From Nitrospirillum amazonense (GTDB lineage: Bacteria > Pseudomonadota > Alphaproteobacteria > Azospirillales > Azospirillaceae), in NCBI RefSeq assembly GCF_007828035.1, contig NZ_VITV01000003.1:248001-312000 (forward strand): a stretch of DNA of 64,000 nt, written 5' to 3'. A program made the translations under genes and the position numbers. Shown piece by piece: positions 10,036 through 22,255 of this stretch; within the stretch, counting starts at the first letter, position 1, and each line of letters starts with the position of its first letter. Under the pieces are notes generated by a model. The model was not told where the DNA came from, made no database searches, and worked only from the letters and a program-made list of their open reading frames with translations.

Positions 10036-13000
10036 ATGCCGGTAGACTTGTCGGATGTGAGGGGTGCGGGCAAGGGCGCGCACGTGAAGACAGGCGGCGT
10101 CATGCGTCCACTCCCGGGGCACGCCCTGGCGACTTCGTTCAAGGTCCTGCTCCTGGCGGCGGCATATCTGGGCACGGCACGCCTGGGCCTGGCCCTGGCC
10201 AGCCTGAGCGAGAGCGCCAGCCCGGTGTGGCCCGCCTCCGGCCTGGCCGTCGCGGGCCTGCTGATCTTCGGCCGGGGCGCCTGGCCCTTCGTCCTCATCG
10301 GCGCCTTCATCGCCAACCTGCTCACCCCGGGCGTGGGGCCGCTGACAGCGGCCTTCATCGCGCTGGGCAACACGGGCGAGGCGATGCTGGGCGCCCTGCT
10401 GTTCACGCGCATCGACGGCATCGACAAGGAAAGGCTGCAGGTATCCCGCGCCGCCGCCCATGGCCTGGCCGCCATCGTGGCGCCCGTCTGCAGCGCCACC
10501 GTCGGCGTGAGCGCCTTGCTGGTGGCGGGCAACCTGTCCTGGGACGTTAACCTGGGCGCCATCTGGATCACCTGGTGGACGGGCGATGCGCTGGGCATCC
10601 TGATCGTCACCGCCTTGCTGGTGGCCCTGCGGGAAGCCAAGGCCGCCGACTACCGCCCCGCCCACTTGTGGGCCACGCTGTTCAGTGGCCTGATGCCGGT
10701 GCTGGGGCTGACGTTGGCGGCCCTGACCCTGCCCTTCCTGCCCGTGGCGCGGACGCTGCTGGGCTCGGCCGCGGCGCTGGGCATCTTCCTGCTGTATCCC
10801 GCCATCCTGCTGGCCGCCCGCCGTTACGGCCCGGCGGCGGCCCACCTGGTGGTGTTGGCGGCGGCCACGGTCTATGTGCTGGGCACGGCCGCCGGCATCG
10901 GCCCGTTCATGGATGCCACCCTGAACGAAAGCTTGCTGAACATGCAGGCCATGCTGGCGACGTTCGCCCTGACCGCCATCGTCTTCTCCGACATTCCCCC
11001 GCAGTCGGCGCGCTTGGGATCCGTCGTCTTCCTGGTGGGCTGCCTGGTGGCCGCCGGCGTCTTCCTGGACCGGACGGACATCGCCCGCTCCCGCGATGAG
11101 GCCCACCTGGGCAAGATCGTGGACAATGCCATGGCGCGCATCCACGAACGCCTGCTGGTCTATTCCAACGCGCTGGAGTCCGGCGCCGCCCTATACGCCA
11201 CCGGCCTGCCCGTGGGCCGCGATCAGTGGCGGGCGTTCGCCAGCACCATCAACATCGACGGCCGCTATCCCGGCATCAACGGCATCGGCGTCGTCTATCC
11301 CGTGCCCACCGATGGGCTGGAGGCCTTCCTGGCGCATGTCCGGGCCGATGGCGCGCCTGACTTCAGGCTGCGCGCCGCCTCCACCGAACCGGTGCTGGAC
11401 GACTTCGCCGACGCACTGGAATACGACGTCATCACCTATATCGAGCCCGCGGACGCCAACGCGGCCGCCCTGGGGCTGAACGTGGCGACGGAGGCCAACC
11501 GCCGCGACGCCGCCTTTCGCGCCCGCGATACCGGCCAGCCCGCCATGACCAAGCGCATCATCCTGGTGCAGGATGCGCAGCGGCGCGCGGGCTTCCTTTA
11601 TTTCATTCCCGTCTACACGCGCGGCAAGCCGCTGGATACGGTGGCGCAGCGCCGCCACGCCCTGCAGTGCTGGATCTTCGCCCCCTTTATTTCGGAGGTG
11701 TTCTTCCGCGAAGCGCTGCGCGACATGGTGGACGAGGTCAACGTCGCCGTTTACGACGGCGGCGAGACGCGGCCCGACGCCCTGCTGTACCGCAAGATCA
11801 CACCCGACACCTTGGGGGGCCGGCTGGCCGCGCGGGTGGGCCTGAAAGCCTCGGGCCTGGGTGCTCCGGACCAGGTGAGCCGCGTGGATGAGGGCGGTCA
11901 CGCCTTGACCTTGGCCTGGTCGCGGGCGGCCAGCTTCGCCACCGCCGGCCAAGCGGGCGCCGCGCTGGCCGCCGCCAGCCTGGCCTTTATTTCGCTTATG
12001 CTGGCGGCATTGACCGCCAATTTGCACCTGGTTCGCGCCCGCGCCACGGCGATCGCCGAGGGCATGACACGGGAATTGAGCGCCATCAACACCAAGCTGA
12101 TGGCCGCCGGCAAACGCCTGACCCTGGCGACGCAGGCCGGCGGCATCGGCGTCTGGGAATTCGATCTGGCGACGCAGGAACTGGTCTGGGACGAACGCAT
12201 GTTCCAGATGTACGGCGTCGATCCCGACACACCACGGCCTCTGACCTTCGCCACCTGGCAGTCCCGCTGCCATGCCGAGGATCTGGGCCGCATGCAGGCG
12301 GAGGTGCAGGCGGCCGTACGTGGCGAAGTGCCCCTAGATACGGAGTTCCGCATCCGCCTGCCCGATGGCGCCATCCGTCACATCAAGACCAACGGCTTGG
12401 TGGAGCGCGACGCCCAGGGCCAGGCCATCAAGATCGTGGGCGTGAACTGGGACGTGACGGCAACGCGCGAGAGCGCCCGCGCCCTGGCCGCGGAAAAGCG
12501 GCGGGCGGAAGAGGCCAACCGCGCCAAGAACGACTTCCTGGCCAATATGAGCCATGAGGTGCGCACGCCCATGAACGGCGTGGTGGGCATGGTGCAGCTG
12601 CTGCTGGACACCAGCGGCCTCACCCCCGAACAGCGTGGTTACGCCGAAACCATTCGCGACAGCGCCGATGCCCTGCTGGGCGTCATCAACGATATCCTGG
12701 ACATCTCCAAGCTCGAGGCGGGCAAGGTCGACCTGGAGAACCTGTCCTTCGATCTGGGCGATCTGGTGGAGGGGGTGGCCGCCATCCTGGCGCCCCGCGC
12801 CCGCGACAAGGGTATCGAGCTGGGCGTGTTGGTGGTGGAAGAGGCGCGGCGGCACTGGCGCGGCGATCCCACCCGCCTGCGGCAGCTGCTGCTGAACCTC
12901 GCCGGCAACGCGGTCAAGTTCACCGACCGCGGCTGGGTCAGCGTCATCGTCACCTGCCTGGCCGGCACCGCGCCCGGTACGCGGCGCCTGCGCTTCGCCG

Positions 13001-14511
13001 TGCAGGACACCGGCATCGGCCTCAGCGACGAGCAGGCCCAGCGCCTGTTTCAGAAATTCACTCAGGCAGACGCCAGCGTCACCCGGCGCTTCGGCGGCAC
13101 CGGCCTGGGCCTAGCGATCTGCAAGCAGCTGGTGGAGCTGATGGGGGGTGACATCGGGGTGGAGAGCACGCCGGGCCAAGGGTCCCTGTTCTGGTTCGAA
13201 TTACCCCTGGCCCCGGCGGAGCCGGCCGACGCGCCCCTGCCCTCGCTGGAAAGCGTGCGCGGCCGGCACGCCCTGGTGGTCGACGACCTGGCCATGAACC
13301 GCCTGATCCTGACCCACAACCTCAGCTTCGACCTGGGCCTGCGCGTGGATGAGGCGCCGGACGGGGAAACCGCGCTGGCGCGGCTGTGGTCGGCGGCGGG
13401 TGGCGACGACCCTTATGACATCCTGCTGATCGACAACCGCATGCCGGGCCTCAATGGGCCCGAGGTGGTGGCCAGGGTACGCGCCGACGCCCGATTCCAG
13501 AACCTGCGCATCATCCTGGTCAGTTCCATCGAACCGGACCAGCCAGCGATCGACACCCGCTACGACGCCCTGCTGGCCAAGCCCGTGCGCCGCCTGTCCC
13601 TGAACGAGGCGGTGGCGCGCGCCTTCGGCTGCCTGGTACCGCCCTGCGCGCCCCGGCCGGCGGCGGCGGAAACGGCGCCGGGCGGCCAGGGCCGCCGCGT
13701 GCTGGTGGTGGAAGACAACCCCACCAACCAGGCGGTGGCGAGCCTGATGCTGCGCAAGGCCGGTTACATGGTCACGGTGGTGGAGGACGGCGCGCAGGCG
13801 GTGGCGGCCTGCGCCCGGGAGCGCTACGACATCGTGCTCATGGACGTGCAGATGCCGGTGATGGACGGTATGGAGGCCACGCGCCGCATCCGGGCGGCGG
13901 AGGCGGCGGAAGGCCGCGCCCGCACCCCCATCCTGGCCATGACCGCCAATGCCATGGCCGGGATGAGCGCCGACTACGCCGCCGCCGGCATGGACGATTG
14001 CGTCTACAAGCCCTTCCGCCAACAGCAGATCCTGCAGGTGGTCGATGACTGGTCCCGCGCCGGAGTCTCCGCCGCCACACGGCTGGAAGCCCCCACTCCC
14101 GAGCCTCTCGCGGTGCCGGAACCGATGCCGGCAGCGAACGCCATGACTGATCTGCCACTGCTGGAAGAAGGGGTCCTGGGCCGCCTGCAACCGGTGGCAG
14201 GCCCCGGCGCCTTTGACCGGCTGGTGCGCGATTTCATCGGCAACGGTGCGACCCGGGTGGACAGGGTGGCAAGCCTTGCGGCCGCGGGTGACAGGACCGA
14301 CCTGCACACGTTGGGGCAACAGGCCCATGACCTTATTTCCACGGCGGGAAATTGTGGATTAAGACGGCTGGAGGAGGCCGCACGCCAGCTTCAGTTCGCC
14401 TGCGATGCTGGCGACACCGATCGCGCCCGGGCCCTGGGAGACCTGATCGGCACCATAGGGCCTCAATCTTGGCGGGCCCTGGGGCGACGCTTCCTGGAAA
14501 CGGCGGACTGA
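10036..14511 (+). CDS. MASE1-CHASE-PAS hybrid sensor histidine kinase with two receivers and an HPt domain
   Basis: This 1491-residue inner-membrane phosphorelay kinase has: a multi-helix MASE1 sensor (about 35-330); a transmembrane-bounded periplasmic CHASE domain (about 345-575, [25 protein letters not shown]); a PAS domain (about 700-800, ending in the PAC-like motif [11 protein letters not shown]); HisKA with the phosphorylated histidine in NMSHEVRTP (H840); HATPase_c to about 1055 ([23 protein letters not shown]); receiver 1 with D1133 (LLIDNRMPG); receiver 2 with D1270 ([11 protein letters not shown]); and a C-terminal HPt with H1431 ([12 protein letters not shown]). All phosphorelay residues are present, so signal could pass from H840 to receivers to HPt to an unlinked regulator. 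ATG at 10102 is an equally plausible start, closer to the first membrane helix. No partner response regulator is adjacent. Confidence 0.93.
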   Translation: MPVDLSDVRGAGKGAHVKTGGVMRPLPGHALATSFKVLLLAAAYLGTARLGLALASLSESASPVWPASGLAVAGLLIFGRGAWPFVLIGAFIANLLTPGVGPLTAAFIALGNTGEAMLGALLFTRIDGIDKERLQVSRAAAHGLAAIVAPVCSATVGVSALLVAGNLSWDVNLGAIWITWWTGDALGILIVTALLVALREAKAADYRPAHLWATLFSGLMPVLGLTLAALTLPFLPVARTLLGSAAALGIFLLYPAILLAARRYGPAAAHLVVLAAATVYVLGTAAGIGPFMDATLNESLLNMQAMLATFALTAIVFSDIPPQSARLGSVVFLVGCLVAAGVFLDRTDIARSRDEAHLGKIVDNAMARIHERLLVYSNALESGAALYATGLPVGRDQWRAFASTINIDGRYPGINGIGVVYPVPTDGLEAFLAHVRADGAPDFRLRAASTEPVLDDFADALEYDVITYIEPADANAAALGLNVATEANRRDAAFRARDTGQPAMTKRIILVQDAQRRAGFLYFIPVYTRGKPLDTVAQRRHALQCWIFAPFISEVFFREALRDMVDEVNVAVYDGGETRPDALLYRKITPDTLGGRLAARVGLKASGLGAPDQVSRVDEGGHALTLAWSRAASFATAGQAGAALAAASLAFISLMLAALTANLHLVRARATAIAEGMTRELSAINTKLMAAGKRLTLATQAGGIGVWEFDLATQELVWDERMFQMYGVDPDTPRPLTFATWQSRCHAEDLGRMQAEVQAAVRGEVPLDTEFRIRLPDGAIRHIKTNGLVERDAQGQAIKIVGVNWDVTATRESARALAAEKRRAEEANRAKNDFLANMSHEVRTPMNGVVGMVQLLLDTSGLTPEQRGYAETIRDSADALLGVINDILDISKLEAGKVDLENLSFDLGDLVEGVAAILAPRARDKGIELGVLVVEEARRHWRGDPTRLRQLLLNLAGNAVKFTDRGWVSVIVTCLAGTAPGTRRLRFAVQDTGIGLSDEQAQRLFQKFTQADASVTRRFGGTGLGLAICKQLVELMGGDIGVESTPGQGSLFWFELPLAPAEPADAPLPSLESVRGRHALVVDDLAMNRLILTHNLSFDLGLRVDEAPDGETALARLWSAAGGDDPYDILLIDNRMPGLNGPEVVARVRADARFQNLRIILVSSIEPDQPAIDTRYDALLAKPVRRLSLNEAVARAFGCLVPPCAPRPAAAETAPGGQGRRVLVVEDNPTNQAVASLMLRKAGYMVTVVEDGAQAVAACARERYDIVLMDVQMPVMDGMEATRRIRAAEAAEGRARTPILAMTANAMAGMSADYAAAGMDDCVYKPFRQQQILQVVDDWSRAGVSAATRLEAPTPEPLAVPEPMPAANAMTDLPLLEEGVLGRLQPVAGPGAFDRLVRDFIGNGATRVDRVASLAAAGDRTDLHTLGQQAHDLISTAGNCGLRRLEEAARQLQFACDAGDTDRARALGDLIGTIGPQSWRALGRRFLETAD

Positions 14512-14779
14512 GCGGGCCGGCCGTAACCCAGGTTTTCCTAGGAGTTATGCCCGTCTTCGACCGTTAACGAAAAATACACTGTTAGTGTGTTATTTATTAC
14601 CCGTTCATCCAGGTATTTTTCGCCCTCACAGCAATTCCATAATCGCAATGCCCGCTGTGAAAGTTTCCTTTATACGTCTGTTGACAGGGTATTGAGGAAT
14701 CAGCCGACCAGCAGCGTGTCCGTTGGCGTGCAACCGCAGGCGGATTAGACTGTTAGCCGTATAAGACGGCGGCCTAGGC
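14512..14779. other. Intergenic region upstream of cysD
   Basis: This gap has an AT-rich left part after the hybrid kinase stop and no coding potential that I can see. The right part carries a sigma-70-like promoter, listed separately. No recognisable CysB-type or other operator is visible. Confidence 0.4.
14723..14751 (+). promoter_or_regulatory. Sigma-70-like promoter for cysD-cysNC
   Basis: TTGGCG (-35) and TAGACT (-10) are separated by exactly 17 bases and lie about 28 bases before the cysD GTG start, with no better pair nearby. Prediction from sequence only. Confidence 0.45.
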
Positions 14780-15781
14780 GTGACGGACAGAGTGATTGAC
14801 GTGAAAGACGCGGCAGTGTTGGACAGCATCATACAGCCCCCCTCCCCCCTTCCCGTATCGCTTGCCGGCCCCCTTTCGGCCCCCCGGCTGACCCATCTCC
14901 AGCGGCTTGAGGCTGAAAGCATCCACATCCTGCGGGAGGTGGTGGCCGAAACACAGAACCCGGTCATGCTCTATTCCATCGGCAAGGACAGCGCGGTAAT
15001 GCTGCACCTGGCGATGAAAGCCTTCTATCCGGCCAAGCCGCCCTTTCCCTTGCTGCACGTGGACACCACCTGGAAGTTCCGCGAGATGATCGCCTTCCGC
15101 GACCAGCGGGCGGTGGATCTGGGCCTGGACCTGCTGGTGTACACCAACCCGGAAGGCCTGGCGCGCGGCATCGGCCCCTTCACCCACGGCTCCGCCATCC
15201 ATACCCAGGTGATGAAGACGGAAGCGCTGAAACAGGCGCTGGACCGTTACGGCTTCGATGCCGCGTTCGGCGGTGCCCGCCGCGACGAAGAGAAGAGCCG
15301 CGCCAAGGAGCGCATCTTCAGTTTCCGCAATGAGCAGCACCGCTGGGACCCCAAGAACCAGCGCCCAGAACTCTGGCAGCTGTACAACGCGCGCAAGAAC
15401 AAGGGCGAAAGCATCCGCGTTTTCCCCCTGTCCAACTGGACCGAGCTGGACATCTGGGAATACATCTACCTGGAAAACATCCCCATCGTGCCGCTGTATT
15501 TCGCCGCCGAACGCCCGGTGGTGGAGCGTGACGGCGCCCTGATCATGGTTGATGACGACCGCCTGCCCATGAAGCCCGGCGAGACGCCGCAGATGCGCCG
15601 CGTGCGATTCCGCACCCTGGGCTGCTACCCGCTGACCGGCGCCATCGACAGCGACGCCGACAGCCTGCCCGCCATCATCCGCGAGATGCTGCTGGCCCGC
15701 ACGTCGGAGCGCCAGGGCCGCGTGATCGACCGCGACGGCGGCGCCTCCATGGAACAGAAGAAGCAGGAAGGGTACTTCTGA
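14780..15781 (+). CDS. cysD: Sulfate adenylyltransferase subunit 2
   Basis: CysD is the catalytic subunit that adenylylates sulfate with ATP to give APS, together with the GTPase subunit CysN. It has 333 residues. Diagnostic segments are the PP-loop ([13 protein letters not shown]), [32 protein letters not shown] and [15 protein letters not shown]. The start is GTG; the first conserved residues ([14 protein letters not shown]) begin about 36 residues in, so a short N-terminal extension is present. The stop overlaps the next start (TGATG), indicating translational coupling with cysNC. The pair supplies APS/PAPS for cysteine synthesis or sulfation. Confidence 0.96.
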   Translation: MTDRVIDVKDAAVLDSIIQPPSPLPVSLAGPLSAPRLTHLQRLEAESIHILREVVAETQNPVMLYSIGKDSAVMLHLAMKAFYPAKPPFPLLHVDTTWKFREMIAFRDQRAVDLGLDLLVYTNPEGLARGIGPFTHGSAIHTQVMKTEALKQALDRYGFDAAFGGARRDEEKSRAKERIFSFRNEQHRWDPKNQRPELWQLYNARKNKGESIRVFPLSNWTELDIWEYIYLENIPIVPLYFAAERPVVERDGALIMVDDDRLPMKPGETPQMRRVRFRTLGCYPLTGAIDSDADSLPAIIREMLLARTSERQGRVIDRDGGASMEQKKQEGYF

Positions 15782-17718
15782 TGGCCCCCGATACCCCCCT
15801 GCCCGAGACGCCGGAGCCAGGCGTGTCCGAGATCGAGCGCTACCTCGCGGCCCAGCAGTCCAAGAGCCTGCTGCGCTTCATCACCTGCGGCAGCGTCGAC
15901 GACGGCAAGAGCACCCTGATCGGCCGCCTGCTGTACGACAGCAAGATGCTGTTCGAGGACCAGTTGGCGACCTTGGAGGCCGACAGCCGCAAGGTCGGCA
16001 CCCAGGGCGGCGACCTGGACTTCGCGCTGCTGGTCGACGGCCTGTCGGCGGAGCGGGAGCAGGGCATCACCATCGACGTCGCCTACCGCTTCTTCAACAC
16101 CGACCGGCGCAAGTTCATCGTGGCCGACACGCCCGGACATGAGCAGTACACGCGCAACATGGTCACCGGCGCGTCCACCGCCGACCTCGCCATCATCCTG
16201 ATCGACGCGCGCAAGGGCGTGCTGCCCCAGACGCGGCGCCACAGCTTCCTGGTCTCCCTGCTGGGCATCCGGAAGATCGTGCTGGCCGTCAACAAGATGG
16301 ACCTGATGGGCTATGACCAGGCCGTCTTCGACCGCGTGGTCGCGGAATACCGCGCCTTCGCCCGCCAGCTGGACCTGACCGACATCCAGGCCATCCCGCT
16401 GTCGGCGCTGAAGGGCGACAATGTCACTACCCTGACCGACGCCATGCCTTGGTACCAGGGTCCCACCCTGATCGGGCATCTGGAGACGGTCGAGGTCGCG
16501 GACCTGCGCGCCAGCCAGCCGTTCCGCCTGCCGGTGCAATGGGTGAACCGACCCAACCTGGACTTCCGTGGCTATGCCGGCACCATCGCCGCCGGCACGG
16601 TGCGCCCGGGCGACCGCATCCGCGTCCTGCCCTCGGGCCAGGAAAGCCGGGTGGCCCGCATCGTCACCCATGACGGCGACCTGCCCTTGGCCGTGGCCGG
16701 CCAATCCGTCACCCTCACCCTGACGGACGAAATCGACATCAGCCGCGGCGACATCCTCTCCACCCTGGATGAGGCCGCCGAGGCGGCCGACCAGATGGAG
16801 GCGACGCTGGTCTGGATGTCGGAGGCGCCGCTGCTGCCCGGCCGCCCCTACATCCTGAAGCTGGGCACCAAGTCGGTGCCGGCCACCGTGGCGACGCTGA
16901 AGCACAAGATCAACGTCAATACCCTGGAACAGCTGGCCACCAAGACGCTGGGCCTGAACGAGGTGGGGCTGGCGACCTTGAGCCTGGACCAGGCCATCGC
17001 CTTCGACGTCTATCGCAACAACCGCGACACAGGCGGTTTCATCCTCATCGACCGCCTGACCAACGAGACGGTGGCCGCCGGCCTCATCCGGTCCGCCATC
17101 GTGCGCACCGTGCCCTGGCAGGTGCTGGACGTGGACAGGCGCGCCCGCTCGCAGATGAAGGGCCAGCGTCCGCGCGTGCTGTGGTTCACCGGCCTGTCGG
17201 GCGCTGGCAAGTCCACCATCGCCAACTTGGTGGAAAAGAAGCTGCACGCCCATGGCCGCCATACCATGCTGCTGGACGGCGACAATGTCCGCCACGGCCT
17301 GAACCGCGACCTGGGCTTCACCGACGCCGATCGGGTGGAGAACATCCGCCGCGTGGCCGAGGTGTCCAAGCTGATGGTCGACGCCGGCCTGATCGTCCTG
17401 GTCTCCTTCATCTCCCCCTACCGCGCGGAACGGCGCATGGCCCGCGAGCTGCTGGGCCCGGGCGAGTTCCTGGAAGTGTTCGTGGATACGCCCCTGGCGG
17501 TGGCCGAGGGCCGGGATGTGAAGGGCCTGTACGCCAAGGCGCGCGCCGGCAAGATCCCGAACTTCACCGGCATCGACAGCCCTTATGAGCCGCCGGAGTC
17601 GCCCGACGTGCGCATCGACACCCAGGCCATGACCGCCGAGCAGGCGGCCAACCACATCTTCACGCTGCTGTCCCGCTTCGATGAGGATGCCGACCTGGTG
17701 GACGGCGCCGCCATCTGA
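15781..17718 (+). CDS. cysNC: Bifunctional sulfate adenylyltransferase subunit 1 / APS kinase (CysN-CysC fusion, NodQ type)
   Basis: This is a 645-residue fusion. The N-terminal GTPase (about 25-440) has G1 [14 protein letters not shown]3 [13 protein letters not shown] and G4 VNKMDLMGY, and drives APS formation by CysD. The C-terminal APS kinase (about 460-640) has the Walker A loop [11 protein letters not shown], the [16 protein letters not shown] substrate motif, and [18 protein letters not shown]. It therefore makes PAPS from sulfate together with CysD. The same fusion is called NodQ in rhizobia, where it serves Nod-factor sulfation, but here it is likely the general sulfate-activation enzyme, since no nodulation genes are present in the window. 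Confidence 0.96.
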   Translation: MAPDTPLPETPEPGVSEIERYLAAQQSKSLLRFITCGSVDDGKSTLIGRLLYDSKMLFEDQLATLEADSRKVGTQGGDLDFALLVDGLSAEREQGITIDVAYRFFNTDRRKFIVADTPGHEQYTRNMVTGASTADLAIILIDARKGVLPQTRRHSFLVSLLGIRKIVLAVNKMDLMGYDQAVFDRVVAEYRAFARQLDLTDIQAIPLSALKGDNVTTLTDAMPWYQGPTLIGHLETVEVADLRASQPFRLPVQWVNRPNLDFRGYAGTIAAGTVRPGDRIRVLPSGQESRVARIVTHDGDLPLAVAGQSVTLTLTDEIDISRGDILSTLDEAAEAADQMEATLVWMSEAPLLPGRPYILKLGTKSVPATVATLKHKINVNTLEQLATKTLGLNEVGLATLSLDQAIAFDVYRNNRDTGGFILIDRLTNETVAAGLIRSAIVRTVPWQVLDVDRRARSQMKGQRPRVLWFTGLSGAGKSTIANLVEKKLHAHGRHTMLLDGDNVRHGLNRDLGFTDADRVENIRRVAEVSKLMVDAGLIVLVSFISPYRAERRMARELLGPGEFLEVFVDTPLAVAEGRDVKGLYAKARAGKIPNFTGIDSPYEPPESPDVRIDTQAMTAEQAANHIFTLLSRFDEDADLVDGAAI

Positions 17719-17741
17719 CGGCGGGCGCTTGTTCCTGAATA

Positions 17742-17772
17742 AAGGGCCGGCCGGAGCGATCCGCCGGCCCTT
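17742..17772 (+). terminator. Terminator after cysNC
   Basis: AAGGGCCGGC and GCCGGCCCTT form a 10-bp stem with an 11-base loop, 24 bases after the stop. The T-run is poor (TTCGCCATTTTT), so efficiency is uncertain. Confidence 0.65.
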
Positions 17773-17909
17773 CGCCATTTTTGGCCCCCTTCGGCCCTTC
17801 CGAAGTGGCCCTCGCGTGCAGCCCGCCTTTCAGATCAACCATTTGTGGTGCGGCAGCGTGCCTGGCGCGCTATGATGCCGTTGGGGATTGTGCCAGTCGG
17901 GGGGCCAAG

Positions 17910-18974
17910 GTGCAGCGGGACAAAGCGGAGCTTTTGCGGTCCATCGCCATTGATCGGACGGCGCCGCCACCGGCGCGGCAAGGCGGCGGCGGGCGGGGCC
18001 TTCTCCTGGGCCTGGGTGCTGGCGCGGCCGTCGTAGCGGTCGCCGTGGCGGTTGCCTGGTCCGCCGGCCTGCTCAACCGCGTCGCCGGCGCCGATCCGGC
18101 GCCGGCGACCATTTCCGCCAAGCCTGCGCCCGGCACCTCCGCCAGCCCGGCCCAGCCAACGCCCGCCGCCCCGGTCTCCGAGGTGCGCAGCGGCAATCTC
18201 ATTGGTTCCGGCTATGTCGTGGCGCGACGGGTGGCCACGGTTTCCGCCGACGTTACCGGCCGGGTGCGCGAGGTCCTGGTGCAGGAAGGCATGCTGGTGC
18301 AGAAGGGCCAGGTGCTGGCCACGCTGGACGACGTTCTGGCCCGCAGCGACCTGGATCTGGCCCGGGCCCGCCAGGCCTCGGCCGAGGCCGCTGTGGTCGC
18401 CAACCAGGCGGATCTGGTGGACGCGGAAAAGACGCTGGAACGCACGCGCGCCCTCACCGGCCGCCAGTTCTCCAGCGAGGCGGACCTGATCAAGGCGGAC
18501 GCCCGCGCCGCCTCGTTGCGCGCCCAACTGGTGAAGTCCAAGGCCGACGTGAACGCCGCCCGCGCCACCGTCGCCTATGACGCGGAGATGGTGGACCGCT
18601 ATCAGGTCCGCGCGCCCTTCACCGGCATGGTCACGGAAAAAAATGCCCAGCCGGGCGAAATCATTTCCCCCATGTCGTCCGGCGGGTTCACCCGCACGGG
18701 CATCTGCACCCTGGTGGACATGGACAGCCTGGAATTCGAGGTGGAGGTAAACGAGGCCAACATCGCCCGCGTCCGCCCCGGCCAGAAGGTGGAGGCGACG
18801 CTGGACGCCTACCCGGACTGGAAGGTGCCAGCCTCGGTCCTGGCCATCATCCCCACCGCCAGCCGGGAAAAGGCCACCATCAAGGTGCGCGTGACCATCG
18901 CGGTCAAGGATCCCCGCATCCTGCCCAACATGGCGGCCAAGGTGACCTTCCTGAATGAGGGCAAGGGCGGCTGA
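17910..18974 (+). CDS. HlyD/RND-type periplasmic adaptor of a MacAB-like efflux system
   Basis: This 354-residue membrane-fusion protein links an inner-membrane ABC transporter to the outer side. It has a short cytoplasmic N-terminus, one membrane helix (about 30-50, GLGAGAAVVAVAVAVAW), an Ala/Pro linker, a lipoyl-like half-motif (VTGRVREVLVQEGMLVQKGQVLATLDD), a coiled-coil hairpin (about 145-225) and the second lipoyl half (YQVRAPFTGMVTEKNAQPGEIISPM). I chose the GTG at 17910 because it directly precedes a basic N-terminus and the membrane helix; the frame is open farther upstream without family-like sequence. It is followed by an ABC ATPase and two FtsX-like permeases, the MacA-MacB/DevBCA-type layout. 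Confidence 0.87.
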   Translation: MQRDKAELLRSIAIDRTAPPPARQGGGGRGLLLGLGAGAAVVAVAVAVAWSAGLLNRVAGADPAPATISAKPAPGTSASPAQPTPAAPVSEVRSGNLIGSGYVVARRVATVSADVTGRVREVLVQEGMLVQKGQVLATLDDVLARSDLDLARARQASAEAAVVANQADLVDAEKTLERTRALTGRQFSSEADLIKADARAASLRAQLVKSKADVNAARATVAYDAEMVDRYQVRAPFTGMVTEKNAQPGEIISPMSSGGFTRTGICTLVDMDSLEFEVEVNEANIARVRPGQKVEATLDAYPDWKVPASVLAIIPTASREKATIKVRVTIAVKDPRILPNMAAKVTFLNEGKGG

Positions 18975-19034
18975 TCCGGCCACCCTGCCCACCCCATCTC
19001 ATCGTCCCACGACCACAATCGGGAGCCTGAGGCC

Positions 19035-19726
<692 letters not shown>

Positions 19727-19730
<4 letters not shown>

Positions 19731-20890
19731 GCGACCTTTACCTGCTTTGGCGCAACCTGTTCCGCCGCAAGCTGCGCACCTTCCTGATGATGCTGGCCAT
19801 CTTCGTGGCCTTCGTCATCTATGGCGTGCTGGGCAGCATCAACTACGCCTTCGAGCATGGCGTGGATTCGTCGGCCGACAACCGGCTGGTGGTGGTGAAC
19901 AAGATCACCTTCATCCAGCCCCTGCCCTATGCCTATGTCGGCAAGATCGCGGCCATCAAAGGCGTAAAGAACATCACCTTTGCCAACTGGTTCGGCGGCT
20001 ATTACCAGGACGCGCGCAACCAGATCGGCACCTTCGCCGTCGATCCCGAAAGCTATCTGCGGATTTATCGCGACGACCTGCGCATCGATCCCGCGCAGCG
20101 CGACGCCTTCATCCACGACCGCACCAGCATGGTGGTGGGCGAGGCCATCGCCACGAAGTACGGCTGGAAGGTGGGCGACCGCATTCCCATCAATTCCAAC
20201 ATCTTCACCAACAAGGCCGACGGCAGCCACACCTGGGAGCTGACCGTGGCCGGCATCGCCTATGCGGCGAAGGAATCGTTCAACACCAGCTTCATCATCT
20301 TCCAGTACGAGAACTTCAACGAAAGCAAGACGTTCGGCAAGGATACGGTCGGTTGGATCACCCTAGAGACGGACAGCGCCGCGGTGAACGACACGGTGGC
20401 CGCCACCATCGACGACATGTTCGCCAATTCCACGGCGGAGACCAACACCCAATCGGAAAAGGCGTTCGGCAAGGCCTTCCTGGCCCAGCTGGGCAACATC
20501 GCCCTGATCATCACCCTGGTGGTGGGGGCCGCCTTCGCCACCATCCTGATGATCGTGGGCAACACCATGGTGATGGCGGTGCGCGAGCGCACCAAGGAGA
20601 TCGCCGTGCTGAAGACCCTCGGCTTCCCGTCCTGGCGCATCTGGCGCCAGGTGCTGGGGGAATCCGTGCTGCTGTCCCTGCTGGGCGGCGTGCCAGGCCT
20701 CTTGGTGGCCGGCTTGCTGGTGGCGTTGCTGTCCAAAGTCGCGTCGGGCGCCATCCCGGGATTGGCGCTGACCCTGCCCGTCGCCGGCCTGGGCGTGGCC
20801 TTCATGCTGCTTCTCGGGGTGGTGACCGGCTTCCTGCCGGCCTGGAATGCGCTGCGCCTGAACATCGTCACCGCCCTCGGGCGTCTGTGA
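19727..20890 (+). CDS. FtsX-like ABC permease 1
   Basis: This 387-residue MacB/FtsX-type permease has an N-terminal membrane helix (about 18-38, FLMMLAIFVAFVIYGVLGSI), a large periplasmic domain of about 220 residues, and three C-terminal helices (about 260-385) with the typical VRERTKEIAVLKTLGFPSWRIWRQVLGESV cytoplasmic loop. Together with the next permease it probably forms a heterodimer over the shared ATPase. The ATG overlaps the ATPase stop. Confidence 0.92.
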
Positions 20891-20911
20891 CCGCCCTCGG
20901 AAGGAAACAAC

Positions 20912-22132
20912 GTGATGCGTGTGTTCAACGAGATCGCGGTGGTCACCACCATCTGCATCAAAAGCATCCCGCAACGCTTCTGGGCCTCCTTCTCCACGGT
21001 GGTGGCGGTGGGGCTGGTGGTGACCGTGCTGCTGGCCTTCCTGGCCATGGCGGCGGGCTTCCAGCAGACCTTGCGCGGCACGGGCACCAAGGACATGGCC
21101 ATCCTGATGCGGGCGGGATCGCAGGCGGAGCTGAACAGCGGCGTCACCCGCGACCAGGCGCGTCTGATCGAGGAAGCGCCGGGCGTCATGAAGGATGCGG
21201 ACGGCAAGCCCCTGGTGTCGCCCGAACTCTACGTCATCGTCGATGGCGTCAAGAAGACCGCCGTACCGGCCGACGGCAACCTGAAGAAGGCCCCTCGCTC
21301 CAACCTCACCCTGCGCGGCCTGGGACCCGCCGGCATCGCGGTTCGCCCCGGCCTGAAGATCGTGGAAGGCCGGGCGTTCAAGCCGGGCACCAATGAGCTG
21401 ATGGTGGGCCGGGCCCTGCAGAAGGATTTCGCGGGCCTGAACGTCGGGGACACCGTCAAGCTCGGCAACAGCAATTGGCTGGTGGTGGGCGCCTTCGAAT
21501 TGGGCGGCAGCGTCTTTGAATCCGAACTATGGGCCGACACGCCCGAGGTGCAGGATCTGTTCCACCGTCAGAACGTCTTCCAATCCATCCGCGCCCGCCT
21601 GACTGGGCCCGACGCCCTGAAGGCCCTGTCGGACTATGCCGCCAACGACCCGCAGCTGAAGCTGGACGTGACGACGGAGGCCGACTACTACGCGCAGCAG
21701 GCCAGCCGCACCTCCGACCTCATTCAGAAACTTGGGTGGCCGCTGGCCATCGCCATGGCCTTCGGCGCCCTGGCCGGTGCCCTGAACACAATGTACAGCT
21801 CGGTGGCGGCCCGCGCGCAGGAGATCGCCACCCTGCGCTGCATTGGCTTCAGTGGCACATCCTCTTTCATCGGGACCCTGCTGGAAAGCCTGGTGCTGGC
21901 CCTGGTGGGCGGTATCGTCGGCACGCTGGTCACCTGGGTGCTGTTCGACGGGCTGACAGGCTCCACCTTGTCGGGCGCCAGCTTCTCCCAGATCGTCTTC
22001 ACCTTCCACCTGACACCGGCGGTGGCTGTGCAGGGCATCATCCTGGCCCTGGTGGTGGGCTTGGTGGGCGGTGTGTTCCCGGCCTGGCGCGCGGCGCGCA
22101 TTCCCATCGTGGAAGCCTACGGCACGCCTTGA
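20912..22132 (+). CDS. FtsX-like ABC permease 2
   Basis: This is the second MacB/FtsX-type permease, about 406 residues, with the same layout: one N-terminal helix (FWASFSTVVAVGLVVTVLLAFLA), a long periplasmic domain, and three C-terminal helices with a RAQEIATLRCIGFSG loop. The AAGGAAA ribosome site (20901-20907) can serve either GTG 20912 or ATG 20915. A heterodimer with permease 1, the HlyD adaptor and the ATPase would export or extract an unknown lipophilic substrate or peptide across the envelope. No outer-membrane TolC homologue is in the window. Confidence 0.92.
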   Translation: MMRVFNEIAVVTTICIKSIPQRFWASFSTVVAVGLVVTVLLAFLAMAAGFQQTLRGTGTKDMAILMRAGSQAELNSGVTRDQARLIEEAPGVMKDADGKPLVSPELYVIVDGVKKTAVPADGNLKKAPRSNLTLRGLGPAGIAVRPGLKIVEGRAFKPGTNELMVGRALQKDFAGLNVGDTVKLGNSNWLVVGAFELGGSVFESELWADTPEVQDLFHRQNVFQSIRARLTGPDALKALSDYAANDPQLKLDVTTEADYYAQQASRTSDLIQKLGWPLAIAMAFGALAGALNTMYSSVAARAQEIATLRCIGFSGTSSFIGTLLESLVLALVGGIVGTLVTWVLFDGLTGSTLSGASFSQIVFTFHLTPAVAVQGIILALVVGLVGGVFPAWRAARIPIVEAYGTP

Positions 22133-22229
22133 GCCGCTGCCCCTTCTCCCGGCGCGGGCTTCAAAATATCTTTACCTTTTTACCTTAAACACGTCTCTCG
22201 CGGACCCGCAGCGGTTACCGCCCCATTCC

Positions 22230-22245
22230 TGGCCCACCCCTTGCA
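22230..22245 (+). promoter_or_regulatory. Sigma-54 promoter for flaF
   Basis: TGGCCCACCCCTTGCA has GG at -24 and GC at -12 with the exact 10-base gap of RpoN promoters, matching the two other sigma-54 promoters before flgE and flgK here. The predicted start is near 22256, giving a leader of about 356 bases. Confidence 0.75.
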
Positions 22246-22255
22246 ACGCTGGCAG

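Noticed and set aside
7834-11145. Very long open frame on the minus strand (about 1100 codons)
   Set aside because: It lies opposite the CocE-type hydrolase and hybrid kinase genes, has His/Gly/Gln-rich composition typical of antisense frames in GC-rich DNA, and matches no protein family.
15625-17778. Long minus-strand open frame opposite cysNC
   Set aside because: Same antisense artefact; the plus-strand protein is an unmistakable CysN-CysC.
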